Shown: piece by piece, positions 7,055-12,820 of the stretch | Position numbering within the stretch: the stretch's first letter is position 1 | How the letters are laid out: every line of letters begins with the position of its first letter | Assembly: GCA_003649085.1 (NCBI GenBank) | Contig: QMQV01000043.1 | Span: 1-12,820, forward strand | Direction: 5' to 3' | Source of the DNA: Thermoproteota archaeon | GTDB taxonomy: Archaea > Thermoproteota > Methanomethylicia > Methanomethylicales > B66-G16 | DNA: 12,820 nt | The notes under the pieces: model-generated | What the model was told of the DNA's origin: nothing | Database searches by the model: none | What the model saw: only the letters and a program-made list of their open reading frames with translations | Position numbers and translations under genes: made by a program

Positions 7055-7717
7055 ATGTCTGAAACAGCTTCTTTAAGTGAAATTGCTCAAGCAATTGTTG
7101 AGCTAAGGAGAAGAGATGAAGTTATATCAATGGTTAGGAAAAAGCTTGAAGCTGGGGCATCTGCCAGGGAGATCTTAGTAAACGATTTAATACCAGGTCT
7201 TAGAGAAGTCGGCCGTAAATTTGAGGAAAAAGAGTACTTTTTAGCCGACATGCTGTATTCCGCAATAACCATGAACGAGTGCATGAAGGTCTTAGAGCCA
7301 CATCTCTTAAAAGAAGTTGAAAAAGCTGAATCAGCTGGCAAAATAGTGTTAGGGACTGTAGCAGGCGATATACATGACATTGGCAAAAACCTCTTTGCGA
7401 CACTTGCGAGAGCAGCTGGCTTTGAAGTCTACGACTTAGGAGTTGACGTGTCAGCTTCAAAGTTTGTTGAAAAGGTAAAGGAAGTTCAGCCCGACATAGT
7501 TGCGATGTCAGCCCTATTGCCCACAACCGCTCCATACTTTAAAGTAGTCGTCGAAGAGCTTAAGAAAGCTGGTTTAAGAGATAAGGTATTCGTGTTGATA
7601 GGCGGCCCTCCGCTGGTAACTGCTCAAGAAGTTGGCGCAGATGCTTACACGAACGACGCCTTTGTGGGAGTAAAAATAGCGCAAGAATATGTTAAGAAAA
7701 AGCGAGGAGCATCATAA
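7055..7717 (+). CDS. Methyltransferase corrinoid-binding protein (MtaC/MtbC/MtvC/MtoC family)
   Basis: Small soluble methyl carrier, 220 residues. A helical cap domain (about 10-90) is followed by a Rossmann-like cobalamin-binding domain. GDIHDIGKN at 104-112 supplies the lower-axial histidine H107 of the DxHxxG motif, SALLPTT at 152-158 is the SxL element, and IGGPP at 182-186 corresponds to the usual GGAP. The cobalt would accept a methyl group from the substrate methyltransferase just upstream and pass it to the MtrH-like protein. The sequence type fits methylamine, methanol and O-demethylase corrinoid proteins equally; the UroD-type partner favours the O-demethylase kind (inference). It is probably the last gene of a two-gene unit with the upstream CDS. 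Confidence 0.92.
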   Translation: MSETASLSEIAQAIVELRRRDEVISMVRKKLEAGASAREILVNDLIPGLREVGRKFEEKEYFLADMLYSAITMNECMKVLEPHLLKEVEKAESAGKIVLGTVAGDIHDIGKNLFATLARAAGFEVYDLGVDVSASKFVEKVKEVQPDIVAMSALLPTTAPYFKVVVEELKKAGLRDKVFVLIGGPPLVTAQEVGADAYTNDAFVGVKIAQEYVKKKRGAS

Positions 7718-7719
7718 GC

Positions 7720-7751
7720 TTCGAAAATTTCGAAAATAACGCCATCCTCTT
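7720..7751. terminator. Short repeat in the convergent gap, possible bidirectional termination region
   Basis: Between the convergent corrinoid and lysX genes, TTCGAAAAT occurs twice in tandem (7720-7737). The same bases give an inverted repeat, TTCGAAA and TTTCGAA around one base. A T-rich tract follows on the plus strand (7748-7759, running into the lysX end). Archaeal termination needs mainly T-runs, so this may end transcripts from both sides. The hairpin would be weak. Confidence 0.35.
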
Positions 7752-8615
7752 TTATTTCTTAACCTGTTTTATAGCGTAATCTATTATCTTACTGGGTATG
7801 TCAACTCCCGTAGCCATCATAGCCCCTTTAAACTCTACAGTGCTGTTAACCTCGTGTATTAAGATGCCGTCGGGGCTTTCCATAGCATCTACGCCTAAGA
7901 CTCCTCCACCAACTGCTCTAGCAGCTTTTAACACAAGCTCCTCGAGTTCAGGTGTCAGCTTACAGGGCTCTGCTCTACCCCCTCTAGCAATGTTCGTACG
8001 CCAGTCATCTGGAGCAGCATACCTATATATTGCGGCGACGACTTCGTCTCCGACAACGACAGTCCTGATATCCCTTGGAGGACGCTCAACCATTTCCTGT
8101 ATGTAGTAAATCTGGTATAGAGGATTACTCATCTCCTCCCTATGTTCAAGCAAAGCCAACGCTGTTTCCCTATCTTTAAGTGGAGCTATCAGCCTACCCC
8201 AGCTTCCAAAAATAGGCTTTAAGACAGCTGGATATCCTATTTCATCTAACGCTTTAAGCGCTTCTTCAAGCGTAAACGCTATAACAGTTTTTGGTGTGGG
8301 AACTCCAGCTTTAATCAAGGTTAGAGTCGTTAACAGCTTATTTCCACATATGCTGCTAGTCTTAAATGAGTTAATTACAGGTATTCCAGCGTTTTCTAAA
8401 ATCGCTGTTATATGAAGTCCTCTAAAGTAGCTTATACACCTTTCAAGTGCTAATTCGCCGAAAACGCTTTTCTCCTTTTCCAAGCTGTTTAAGTCAAAGT
8501 GAAAAGTCTTAGCGTCAACTAACTTAAGGTTTACTCCAAGCCTCTCAGCTGCGCTTATGAGCTCTTTTTCCTCAACTCTAATCCTATCATAGATTAAGGA
8601 AAGGCTTCTCGACAC
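7752..8615 (-). CDS. lysX: LysX-type ATP-grasp ligase: LysW-2-aminoadipate (or LysW-glutamate) ligase
   Basis: This enzyme uses ATP to link the amino group of 2-aminoadipate (lysine route) or glutamate (arginine route) to the C-terminal glutamate of LysW, protecting it through synthesis. Its 287 residues fit the family. The N-terminus LSLIYDRIRVEEKEL is typical of LysX. ATP-grasp landmarks are YPAVLKPIFGSWGRLI at 128-142, the NIARGG loop at 208-213, and the metal-binding end HEVNSTVEFKGAMMATGVD at 254-272. The lysW gene directly upstream supports LysX/ArgX over RimK. I cannot decide aminoadipate versus glutamate specificity. GTG 8615 is the only usable start: upstream codons are AGG, AGG and a stop, and the GGAGG abuts the start with no spacer, suggesting reinitiation after lysW, which ends nine bases away. 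Confidence 0.87.
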   Translation of the reverse strand: MSRSLSLIYDRIRVEEKELISAAERLGVNLKLVDAKTFHFDLNSLEKEKSVFGELALERCISYFRGLHITAILENAGIPVINSFKTSSICGNKLLTTLTLIKAGVPTPKTVIAFTLEEALKALDEIGYPAVLKPIFGSWGRLIAPLKDRETALALLEHREEMSNPLYQIYYIQEMVERPPRDIRTVVVGDEVVAAIYRYAAPDDWRTNIARGGRAEPCKLTPELEELVLKAARAVGGGVLGVDAMESPDGILIHEVNSTVEFKGAMMATGVDIPSKIIDYAIKQVKK

Positions 8616-8624
8616 CCTCCTTCA

Positions 8625-8792
8625 CTACTCTCCCCAATCTTCACCAGCTTTCTCAGCTACCTTCACTGTAAACTTATCGTCGTCGAGCACAACCTCAAGC
8701 TCAGCTCCGCATTCTGGACAAGTTACGATCTCTCCTTCAATGACATCTTCTACTTCAAATTCTGCTGCGCACTCTGGACAGGTAAACTTCAC
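8625..8792 (-). CDS. lysW: LysW amino-group carrier protein
   Basis: A 55-residue gene. It encodes an acidic zinc-ribbon protein with CPEC at 5-8 and CPEC at 25-28, and ends in EDWGE (51-55), the conserved LysW tail whose last glutamate is coupled to aminoadipate or glutamate. The carrier holds the intermediate while later Lys enzymes convert it; those other lys genes are not in the window. The start is GTG 8792, preceded by an AGGAGGAGGTG stretch ending ten bases before it. The next GTG upstream is out of frame. It leads a lysW-lysX unit with its own promoter. Confidence 0.93.
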   Translation of the reverse strand: MKFTCPECAAEFEVEDVIEGEIVTCPECGAELEVVLDDDKFTVKVAEKAGEDWGE

Positions 8793-8838
8793 TGTGTATG
8801 TGCACCTCCTCCTTGACGGTTGTTAAGGATTAATTTAA

Positions 8839-8847
8839 GTTTATAAG
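8839..8847 (-). promoter_or_regulatory. TATA box for lysW-lysX
   Basis: On the minus strand CTTATAAAC lies about 50 bases before the lysW start, predicting transcription start near 8818-8821 and a short leader with the ribosome binding site at about 8803-8813. A second A/T-rich element (TTTTTATAGAAA, about 8851-8862) lies just upstream and may be an alternative. Confidence 0.55.
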
Positions 8848-8880
8848 CGTTTCTATAAAAACCCCTTAAGAGATAATGCG

Positions 8881-8911
8881 TGAAAATAAGGATTTTTAAA
8901 GAAAAGCTATG
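8881..8911 (-). terminator. T-rich tract after cdvC
   Basis: Read on the minus strand, the bases after the cdvC stop contain several T-runs (CTTTTC, CTTT, TTATTTTC) without a strong hairpin, as is common at archaeal transcript ends. It separates the cdv unit from the lysW promoter. Confidence 0.35.
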
Positions 8912-10111
8912 CTATAATGCCCCAAACTTTTCATTCCATGCTTCATAAGCTTTAACTACATCAGGTGAAACGCTAGCTTTACGCTCCTTTAATATTTGCC
9001 TAAAGTCCTCCATATATATCTCTCTAGGTTGAGCTCCTTTTTCCAAAGCTTTACCTGATTCAAAAAGCTCTCTCACAACTCTAAGCTGAGCTGCTTGACA
9101 GATATCGCGTATATCGCTTCCAGTAAACCCCTCCGTAGAAGCGGCTAGTTCAGCTAAATTGACATCGCTTGCTAAGCGCAAGTTCTTGGTATACAGCTTA
9201 AACATAGCTAGCCTGCCTTCAAAATTTGGCAGCGGCACGTAGATTCTCTTCTGAAATCTCCTTATGAACGCCCAGTCTAAATTCCAAGGCTTGTTAGTAG
9301 CCCCCATTACGTAGATGAAGTGGTGTTTATCTTTGCTTAGAATACCGTCCATTTCAGCTAAAAACTGGTTTCTAACCCTAACTTCACCTCCAACTTCTGA
9401 TGCGAACATGCCTAACAGTGAGTCAACTTCGTCGATGAAGATTATGGCAGGCGTCCCTGACCTGGCTTTCTCTCGAGCAGATTTGAAGAGCTTAGCAACG
9501 TTTTTCTCAGCTTCTCCAAGCCACTTCGACATTATCGAAGCGGCGTCAATTGAGTAAAAGTAAGCATTAATCTCATTTGCTACAGCAGCTGCTAGTAACG
9601 TTTTACCACACCCGGGAGGTCCATAGAGCAAAATACCTCTTGGCCAACCTAGCGGAAATAGGTCTGGTCGCTGTGTCGGATATACAACTGCTTCTCTTAT
9701 AGCCTTCTTAGCTTCCTCTAAGCCTACGATGTCATCCCATTTTACCGTAGGTTTCTCCTCTAAAATTAGGCTTTCAGCGGTTTTCTGCGGCTTAGCTACT
9801 ATTGTTGTTTCTTCAGCTTTGCTTTCAGATGGCTTTAAGTTTTCAAGCTTCTTTTCCTCTTCAACCTCCTCCTCATCAGCTAGCGAAGCCCCTTCTTCAA
9901 GAGCTTTAATCCTGTTTCTATAAGCCATAGCTCTTTGTATGAAGACTTTGTTTAGCTCGTAGTTGGGGTATAAGTTTACGATTTTGAGCAAAACGTCAAT
10001 TGCCTTTCTATACATCGTAATTGCCATGCCGCGTGCTCCTTGCTTATCAAGCCTTATAGCTTCAGAAGCGTATTTAATCGCCATTTTTTCAAGCTCACTT
10101 AAAGCGGACAT
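8912..10111 (-). CDS. cdvC: CdvC, Vps4-type AAA+ ATPase of the archaeal ESCRT division machinery
   Basis: Disassembles or remodels ESCRT-III polymers at the division ring. An N-terminal MIT domain (about 1-73, with a tandem helical YASEAIRLDKQG...MYRKAIDVLLKI pattern) binds MIM motifs of ESCRT-III proteins. An acidic, low-complexity linker (about 75-118) follows, then the AAA+ domain: Walker A GPPGCGKT 164-171, pore-loop SKWLGE 195-200, Walker B IIFIDEVD 223-230, sensor ATN 271-273 and arginine fingers R284/R285 in IRRF. The C-terminal helix (383-399) fits Vps4. At 399 residues it is slightly longer than the usual 370-380, mainly from the linker. ATG 10111 starts seven bases after the cdvB stop, so the genes are in one operon and probably translationally coupled. 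Confidence 0.95.
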   Translation of the reverse strand: MSALSELEKMAIKYASEAIRLDKQGARGMAITMYRKAIDVLLKIVNLYPNYELNKVFIQRAMAYRNRIKALEEGASLADEEEVEEEKKLENLKPSESKAEETTIVAKPQKTAESLILEEKPTVKWDDIVGLEEAKKAIREAVVYPTQRPDLFPLGWPRGILLYGPPGCGKTLLAAAVANEINAYFYSIDAASIMSKWLGEAEKNVAKLFKSAREKARSGTPAIIFIDEVDSLLGMFASEVGGEVRVRNQFLAEMDGILSKDKHHFIYVMGATNKPWNLDWAFIRRFQKRIYVPLPNFEGRLAMFKLYTKNLRLASDVNLAELAASTEGFTGSDIRDICQAAQLRVVRELFESGKALEKGAQPREIYMEDFRQILKERKASVSPDVVKAYEAWNEKFGAL

Positions 10112-10117
10112 AGCTCA

Positions 10118-10915
10118 TCACGTCATCATAGCCCCTCTTCTCTCCAATACGATCTTGCCTTTCTTAACCAAGCCGTCAAGAATGTATTGAAGCTCTTCAA
10201 GCGTTAAACCAAGGTCTTCAGCGCATTGCCTAAAGTTTATCTCTCCTCCATGCTCGATAATATACCTTAAAACCTTGTCTTCAGCTTCCTTAGGTATGTT
10301 ATATAAGACGACCTTGATTGGCTTTTTATTTTCTTCAAGCAGCTTGTTGATGTCAACATCGTATTGCCCCTCTGGTGGTGGGCTTGGAAGCTTTACTTCG
10401 ATTCTGCTCTTTATGGTACTTGAAACCTCATTTAACACCTCTTCGCCCTCCTTACTGCTAACTATCTTAACATCGCTTTTCGGCAAGCTCGTGTTCTGTA
10501 AAACTTCATCTAGCACGTTGCTCACGTTACCTAGCTCACTAGATACATCTGGCATTACATTAGCAAGTCTCACTCCAAGCTGCTTAACTAAGTCTAAGGC
10601 GGGCTTAAGCTCTGAAACCACGTATCCTAAGCTTTTCATAGTCTCAAGCCTTATGATAGCTTGTTCAACCATAAGGTAACATCGCCAAACAGAGTTCCTA
10701 ACCTTGCGTATCTCTGTGATCTCATTTGCACATATGTGCGCTCTCTCCCTCTCACCTCTTTCAAGAGCTGCCACCACCGTCCGAAAAAGAGCTTCTTCGC
10801 GGTCGTTGAGCCTCTTGTGAAGGAAGAGGAGCCTCGTGCTTTGCGCATTAAGCCTCCTAATGGTTTCCGCAAGGGCCTCATTGAGATCAGGCTTTTTCTT
10901 AAAGCGCTTTAGCAT
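10118..10915 (-). CDS. cdvB: CdvB, ESCRT-III protein with C-terminal winged helix
   Basis: Main ESCRT-III filament subunit of the division ring. Residues 1-145 form the basic helical ESCRT-III core (LNEALAETIRRLNAQSTRLLFLHKRL at the start, EITEIRKVRNSVW at 65-77). A Pro-rich stretch EVKLPSPPPE at 173-182 resembles the MIM2 motif that the Vps4 MIT domain binds. Residues about 204-260 form a winged helix (EDKVLRYIIEHGG, DLGLTLEELQYILDGLVKKGKIVLE), the module that links CdvB to CdvA in Sulfolobales. At 265 residues it matches CdvB. ATG 10915 lies 19 bases after the cdvA stop with a purine-rich GGCGGATAAAGG before it. Bound neighbours on both sides, CdvA and Vps4, are encoded next to it. Confidence 0.93.
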   Translation of the reverse strand: MLKRFKKKPDLNEALAETIRRLNAQSTRLLFLHKRLNDREEALFRTVVAALERGERERAHICANEITEIRKVRNSVWRCYLMVEQAIIRLETMKSLGYVVSELKPALDLVKQLGVRLANVMPDVSSELGNVSNVLDEVLQNTSLPKSDVKIVSSKEGEEVLNEVSSTIKSRIEVKLPSPPPEGQYDVDINKLLEENKKPIKVVLYNIPKEAEDKVLRYIIEHGGEINFRQCAEDLGLTLEELQYILDGLVKKGKIVLERRGAMMT

Positions 10916-10934
10916 CCTTTATCCGCCATCGAGC

Positions 10935-11585
10935 TCATACGCTTTCACTGAGCTTCGCTCTAGATGCCCTCCTTCTGCCTTGTTCTATCTTAGCGAATTC
11001 CGTTAGCTCAGAAAGCTGTTCTATAAGCCTCCTCCTAAGCTCTTCTAAGTCGTTTCTCTCATTAATCAGCCTCCTAACCGATGCGCTTAGAGCGCGTATT
11101 GACAAGCTAAGAGTTGGGCTTGGGTTTTTGCTAAGCGAAGATAATACCTCCATGTCGTTTATAGCTTCATTCAATTGAACAGCTTGATTCTCACACTGCG
11201 CAATCCTCTCTTCTATAGCCTCAAGGACTGTCTTAACTTCATTTTCCACCCTCTTAATTTCGTAGAGTAACTTGTTAATGTCGTCATCAGGCTTGATCTT
11301 AGCAAGCCTCTCCTTAATCGCGTTAATGCTGTGTAAAGCTCTATTTGCCGTCACCTTTATTCTAGAGAGCAAAACAATGTTTGTGCCTCCAAGCTTAAGG
11401 CACTCAGCTGGGTAGAAGTCGAAGTTTCCATCACCTTTCTCAATTACAACAGTCTCAATCTTACCTGATGGGCTTATATGGTATGCGGCAACCCTTCCTA
11501 AAAGCCTCCCATATTCGTCTCTAGCTTCCTTGTTAATGAGACCTACAAAAAAGTTGAGGAGGGATGTCATGACTGTTTCACTCAC
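10935..11585 (-). CDS. cdvA: CdvA, membrane-binding division protein
   Basis: CdvA binds the membrane and recruits CdvB at mid-cell; it is restricted to TACK-type archaea. The N-terminus carries a PRC-barrel-like domain (about 11-75: FVGLINKEARDEYGRLLGRVAAY, FYPAECLKL). A long coiled coil follows (about 78-198: INKLLYEIKRVENEVKTVLEAIEERI), then a short basic tail (RRRASRAK) where the ESCRT-III-binding element would lie. At 216 residues it is near the size of known CdvA. GTG 11585 shares one base with the TAG stop of the upstream gene (TAGTG), implying coupling; an in-frame ATG five codons on (11570) is the alternative start. Confidence 0.9.
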   Translation of the reverse strand: MSETVMTSLLNFFVGLINKEARDEYGRLLGRVAAYHISPSGKIETVVIEKGDGNFDFYPAECLKLGGTNIVLLSRIKVTANRALHSINAIKERLAKIKPDDDINKLLYEIKRVENEVKTVLEAIEERIAQCENQAVQLNEAINDMEVLSSLSKNPSPTLSLSIRALSASVRRLINERNDLEELRRRLIEQLSELTEFAKIEQGRRRASRAKLSESV

Positions 11586-12172
11586 TAAGCCTTTGACTCC
11601 TCGTCGCTTTTGAGGCCTGCTGGAAGGTTCGGGAAGTGCTCGCTCATTCTCTGCTCAGCTACAGCAGCTGCTTCAGCTAAGATTTTCTGAGCTTCGTCGT
11701 TGGCCGCCTCAAAGGTTATCGATAAAGTGCCCCACTGCCCAGCGTCAATTATTATGTTGTTGATTAAGTTGCCAATCTCGCCAAGCTCTCTTTCAGCTTC
11801 GGGCAATACCTTGGATATGCCAGCTCTAATAGTCTTAATCACGCTCATAGCAGGAGTGAGCGTGACTACAAGTTCTCCAATTTCAGTTACTGTGCTAAGC
11901 CTCATTACTATCTGCTCTAATGCAAGCCTTGACTGCATGAGCATCTTAGCCATCTTCCTAATCTCAGCTAATTCATTAGCATACATCGTGGCGTGTGTCA
12001 TGTCATGCCTGGTATACGCGTCAACTATTTTGCCGAAGATCTGCCTATCTCTCTCCATAATGCGCTGATGCTCGTAGTCTAGACGGTGTATTTGCGCGTT
12101 TAAAGCTCGAATAGCCGCTTCAAGTCTGGATTTTAAGGGACCTTTCCCCAACGAAACCATACTTTCGCTCAC
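11585..12172 (-). CDS. Small ESCRT-III paralogue (CdvB1/CdvB2-like) leading the cdv cluster
   Basis: A second ESCRT-III subunit, 195 residues, that lacks the winged helix of CdvB. The core (about 10-145) aligns by eye with CdvB of the same cluster: KSRLEAAIRALNAQIHRLDYEHQRI versus LNEALAETIRRLNAQSTRLLFLHKRL, then ANELAEIRKMAK versus ANEITEIRKVRN. Short paralogues of this kind help late constriction in Sulfolobales, where they are encoded away from cdvABC; here the gene opens the operon. FPNLPAGL at 180-187 may be a MIM-like element. GTG 12172 lies within the GAGGTGAG ribosome binding site (12168-12175), so the true start is probably ATG 12160, eight to nine bases after it, giving 191 residues. 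Confidence 0.88.
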   Translation of the reverse strand: MSESMVSLGKGPLKSRLEAAIRALNAQIHRLDYEHQRIMERDRQIFGKIVDAYTRHDMTHATMYANELAEIRKMAKMLMQSRLALEQIVMRLSTVTEIGELVVTLTPAMSVIKTIRAGISKVLPEAERELGEIGNLINNIIIDAGQWGTLSITFEAANDEAQKILAEAAAVAEQRMSEHFPNLPAGLKSDEESKA

Positions 12173-12231
12173 CTCGCGGAGTTTCTCGTCTACTTAAATG
12201 GACGTTAATCATTAGTCGGCGCCACCAATAG

Positions 12232-12237
12232 TTATAA
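12232..12237. promoter_or_regulatory. Palindromic TATA element shared by divergent cdv and regulator genes
   Basis: TTATAA reads the same on both strands. On the minus strand it predicts transcription start near 12208, about 35-50 bases before the first cdv gene; on the plus strand near 12260, about 35 bases before the regulator start. It may serve both directions. The first TGTCAC half-site begins seven bases to its right. Confidence 0.45.
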
Positions 12238-12243
12238 GACTAG

Positions 12244-12293
12244 TGTCACCACAAACAGCTGTCACTGCTGGCTCTGTCACTGCGGTGACAGCT
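12244..12293. promoter_or_regulatory. Cluster of four TGTCAC half-sites, probable operator
   Basis: TGTCAC occurs at 12244-12249, 12260-12265 and 12275-12280, and its reverse complement GTGACA at 12285-12290. The last two form a perfect hairpin CTGTCAC-TGCG-GTGACAG (12274-12291). AGCTGTCAC (12257-12265) and GTGACAGCT (12285-12293) form a longer-range nine-base inverted repeat. The cluster sits between the TATA element and the start of the TrmB-like gene, and the last copy covers its ribosome binding site (12284-12288). This suggests autoregulation, and possibly control of the divergent cdv genes. Confidence 0.6.
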
Positions 12294-12294
12294 A

Positions 12295-12820
12295 GTGGAG
12301 TTACAGGACTATCAAGCGCTTTCAGAGACCTTGCAACACTTTGGTCTCTCTAAGTACGAGTCGCAGGTTTACATAGCTCTGCTACAAAGCGGCTCTGCTA
12401 CCGTCAAGGAGCTTAACTTAAAGTGTACCGTGCCAAGGCAGAAAATTTACGAGGTTTTAAAGAAGCTTAAGCAGCTAGGATTAGCTGACTTTTTGCCAGG
12501 TGAGCCTCAGAAGTGGGTTGCTTTACCGCCTACTGAGAGGAGCAAGTTATGGGATAAGGTGAGGAGCTTAGAGTTCGAGTTGAAACAGATGCGCAAAGCC
12601 TTGACTGAACTTCGCAGGCTTTACGACTCCTGTAAGAGGAAGGAGGAATTCGAGAAAAAAACTTTGTGGGTCATAAGAGGCAATAGAGGCGTGATAGCAA
12701 AGCTTCGCGAGCTATTAGATAAGGCAGCCGAAGAAGTCATATTAGTCTTAAATGACGAAGGCTTAAACTACCTATTGAACAACTGCTTTGACAAGATCAA
12801 CGAGCTTAACTACAACGGCG
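12295..12820 (+). CDS. TrmB-family transcriptional regulator, 3' end cut by the window
   Basis: The open frame runs from 12289 to the window edge without a stop, giving at least 175 residues from GTG 12295. GTG is chosen because GGTGA (12284-12288) ends six bases before it and a stop codon (12286-12288) lies just upstream. Residues about 13-75 form a winged helix-turn-helix (FGLSKYESQVYIALLQSGSATVKEL, VPRQKIYEVLKKLKQLGLAD), typical of TrmB. A coiled-coil linker follows (about 83-122), then the start of the second domain (WVIRGNRGVIAKLRELLDKAAEEVILVL, about 125-152). TrmB proteins often sense sugars in archaea, but the C-terminal ligand domain is beyond the edge, so the ligand cannot be judged. 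It is divergent from the cdv cluster. Confidence 0.85.
   Translation, partial: MELQDYQALSETLQHFGLSKYESQVYIALLQSGSATVKELNLKCTVPRQKIYEVLKKLKQLGLADFLPGEPQKWVALPPTERSKLWDKVRSLEFELKQMRKALTELRRLYDSCKRKEEFEKKTLWVIRGNRGVIAKLRELLDKAAEEVILVLNDEGLNYLLNNCFDKINELNYNG

Noticed and set aside
7752..8615. RimK or another glutamate ligase of the ATP-grasp family
   Set aside because: The N-terminus, the EVNSTVEFK end and the adjacent lysW with its EDWGE tail favour LysX/ArgX.
8823..8869. TTAAGG and CCTTAA inverted repeat around the lysW promoter
   Set aside because: The arms are only six A/T-rich bases with a 35-base spacer, expected by chance in such sequence.
12244..12293. TGTCAC copies as a CRISPR or satellite repeat
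   Set aside because: The units are six to nine bases with no spacers of constant length, confined to a promoter region; an operator explains them better.

Overview
The window comes from an archaeon, most likely a TACK-lineage (Thermoproteota-type) anaerobe. It combines a CdvA/ESCRT-III/Vps4 cell-division cluster, the LysW carrier-protein route of lysine (or arginine) synthesis, an MtrH-family methyltransferase that points to tetrahydromethanopterin, a TrmB-type regulator, TATA-box promoters and strong GGAGGTGA-type ribosome binding sites. CdvA together with ESCRT-III and Vps4 argues against Euryarchaeota and Asgard archaea. I cannot name the order; Bathyarchaeia, Brockarchaeota or a related group would fit.

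Layout. (1) 91-5856, plus strand: a complete branched-chain-amino-acid-type ABC importer (Tat-exported binding protein, two permeases, two ATPases) running directly into an MtrH-like methyltransferase gene. (2) 5971-7717, plus strand: a UroD-superfamily methyltransferase and a corrinoid protein, behind their own promoter, which carries a perfect inverted repeat over the TATA box. (3) 7752-8792, minus strand: lysX and the 55-residue lysW, convergent with the corrinoid gene. (4) 8912-12172, minus strand, transcribed right to left: small ESCRT-III paralogue, cdvA, cdvB with a C-terminal winged helix, and cdvC (Vps4). (5) 12295 to the window end, plus strand: a TrmB-like regulator, cut by the edge and divergent from the cdv cluster. 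The gap between (4) and (5) holds a cluster of TGTCAC half-sites.

How the genes work together. The main result is in (1) and (2). An importer, a UroD-type substrate:corrinoid methyltransferase, a corrinoid protein and an MtrH-type corrinoid:pterin methyltransferase form a complete uptake-plus-demethylation chain. The component types match those of the three-component O-demethylases (MtvABC of acetogens, MtoABC of methoxydotrophic archaea). My inference is that the locus imports a methylated compound, possibly a methoxylated aromatic, and moves its methyl group to tetrahydromethanopterin for the methyl branch of the Wood-Ljungdahl pathway. The substrate is not proven, and no RamA/MtoD-type corrinoid activase lies in the window.

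The cdv cluster is complete in one locus and unusual in starting with a second ESCRT-III gene. The divergent TrmB-like regulator and its repeated half-sites could link division-gene expression to a ligand, probably a sugar or another metabolite.
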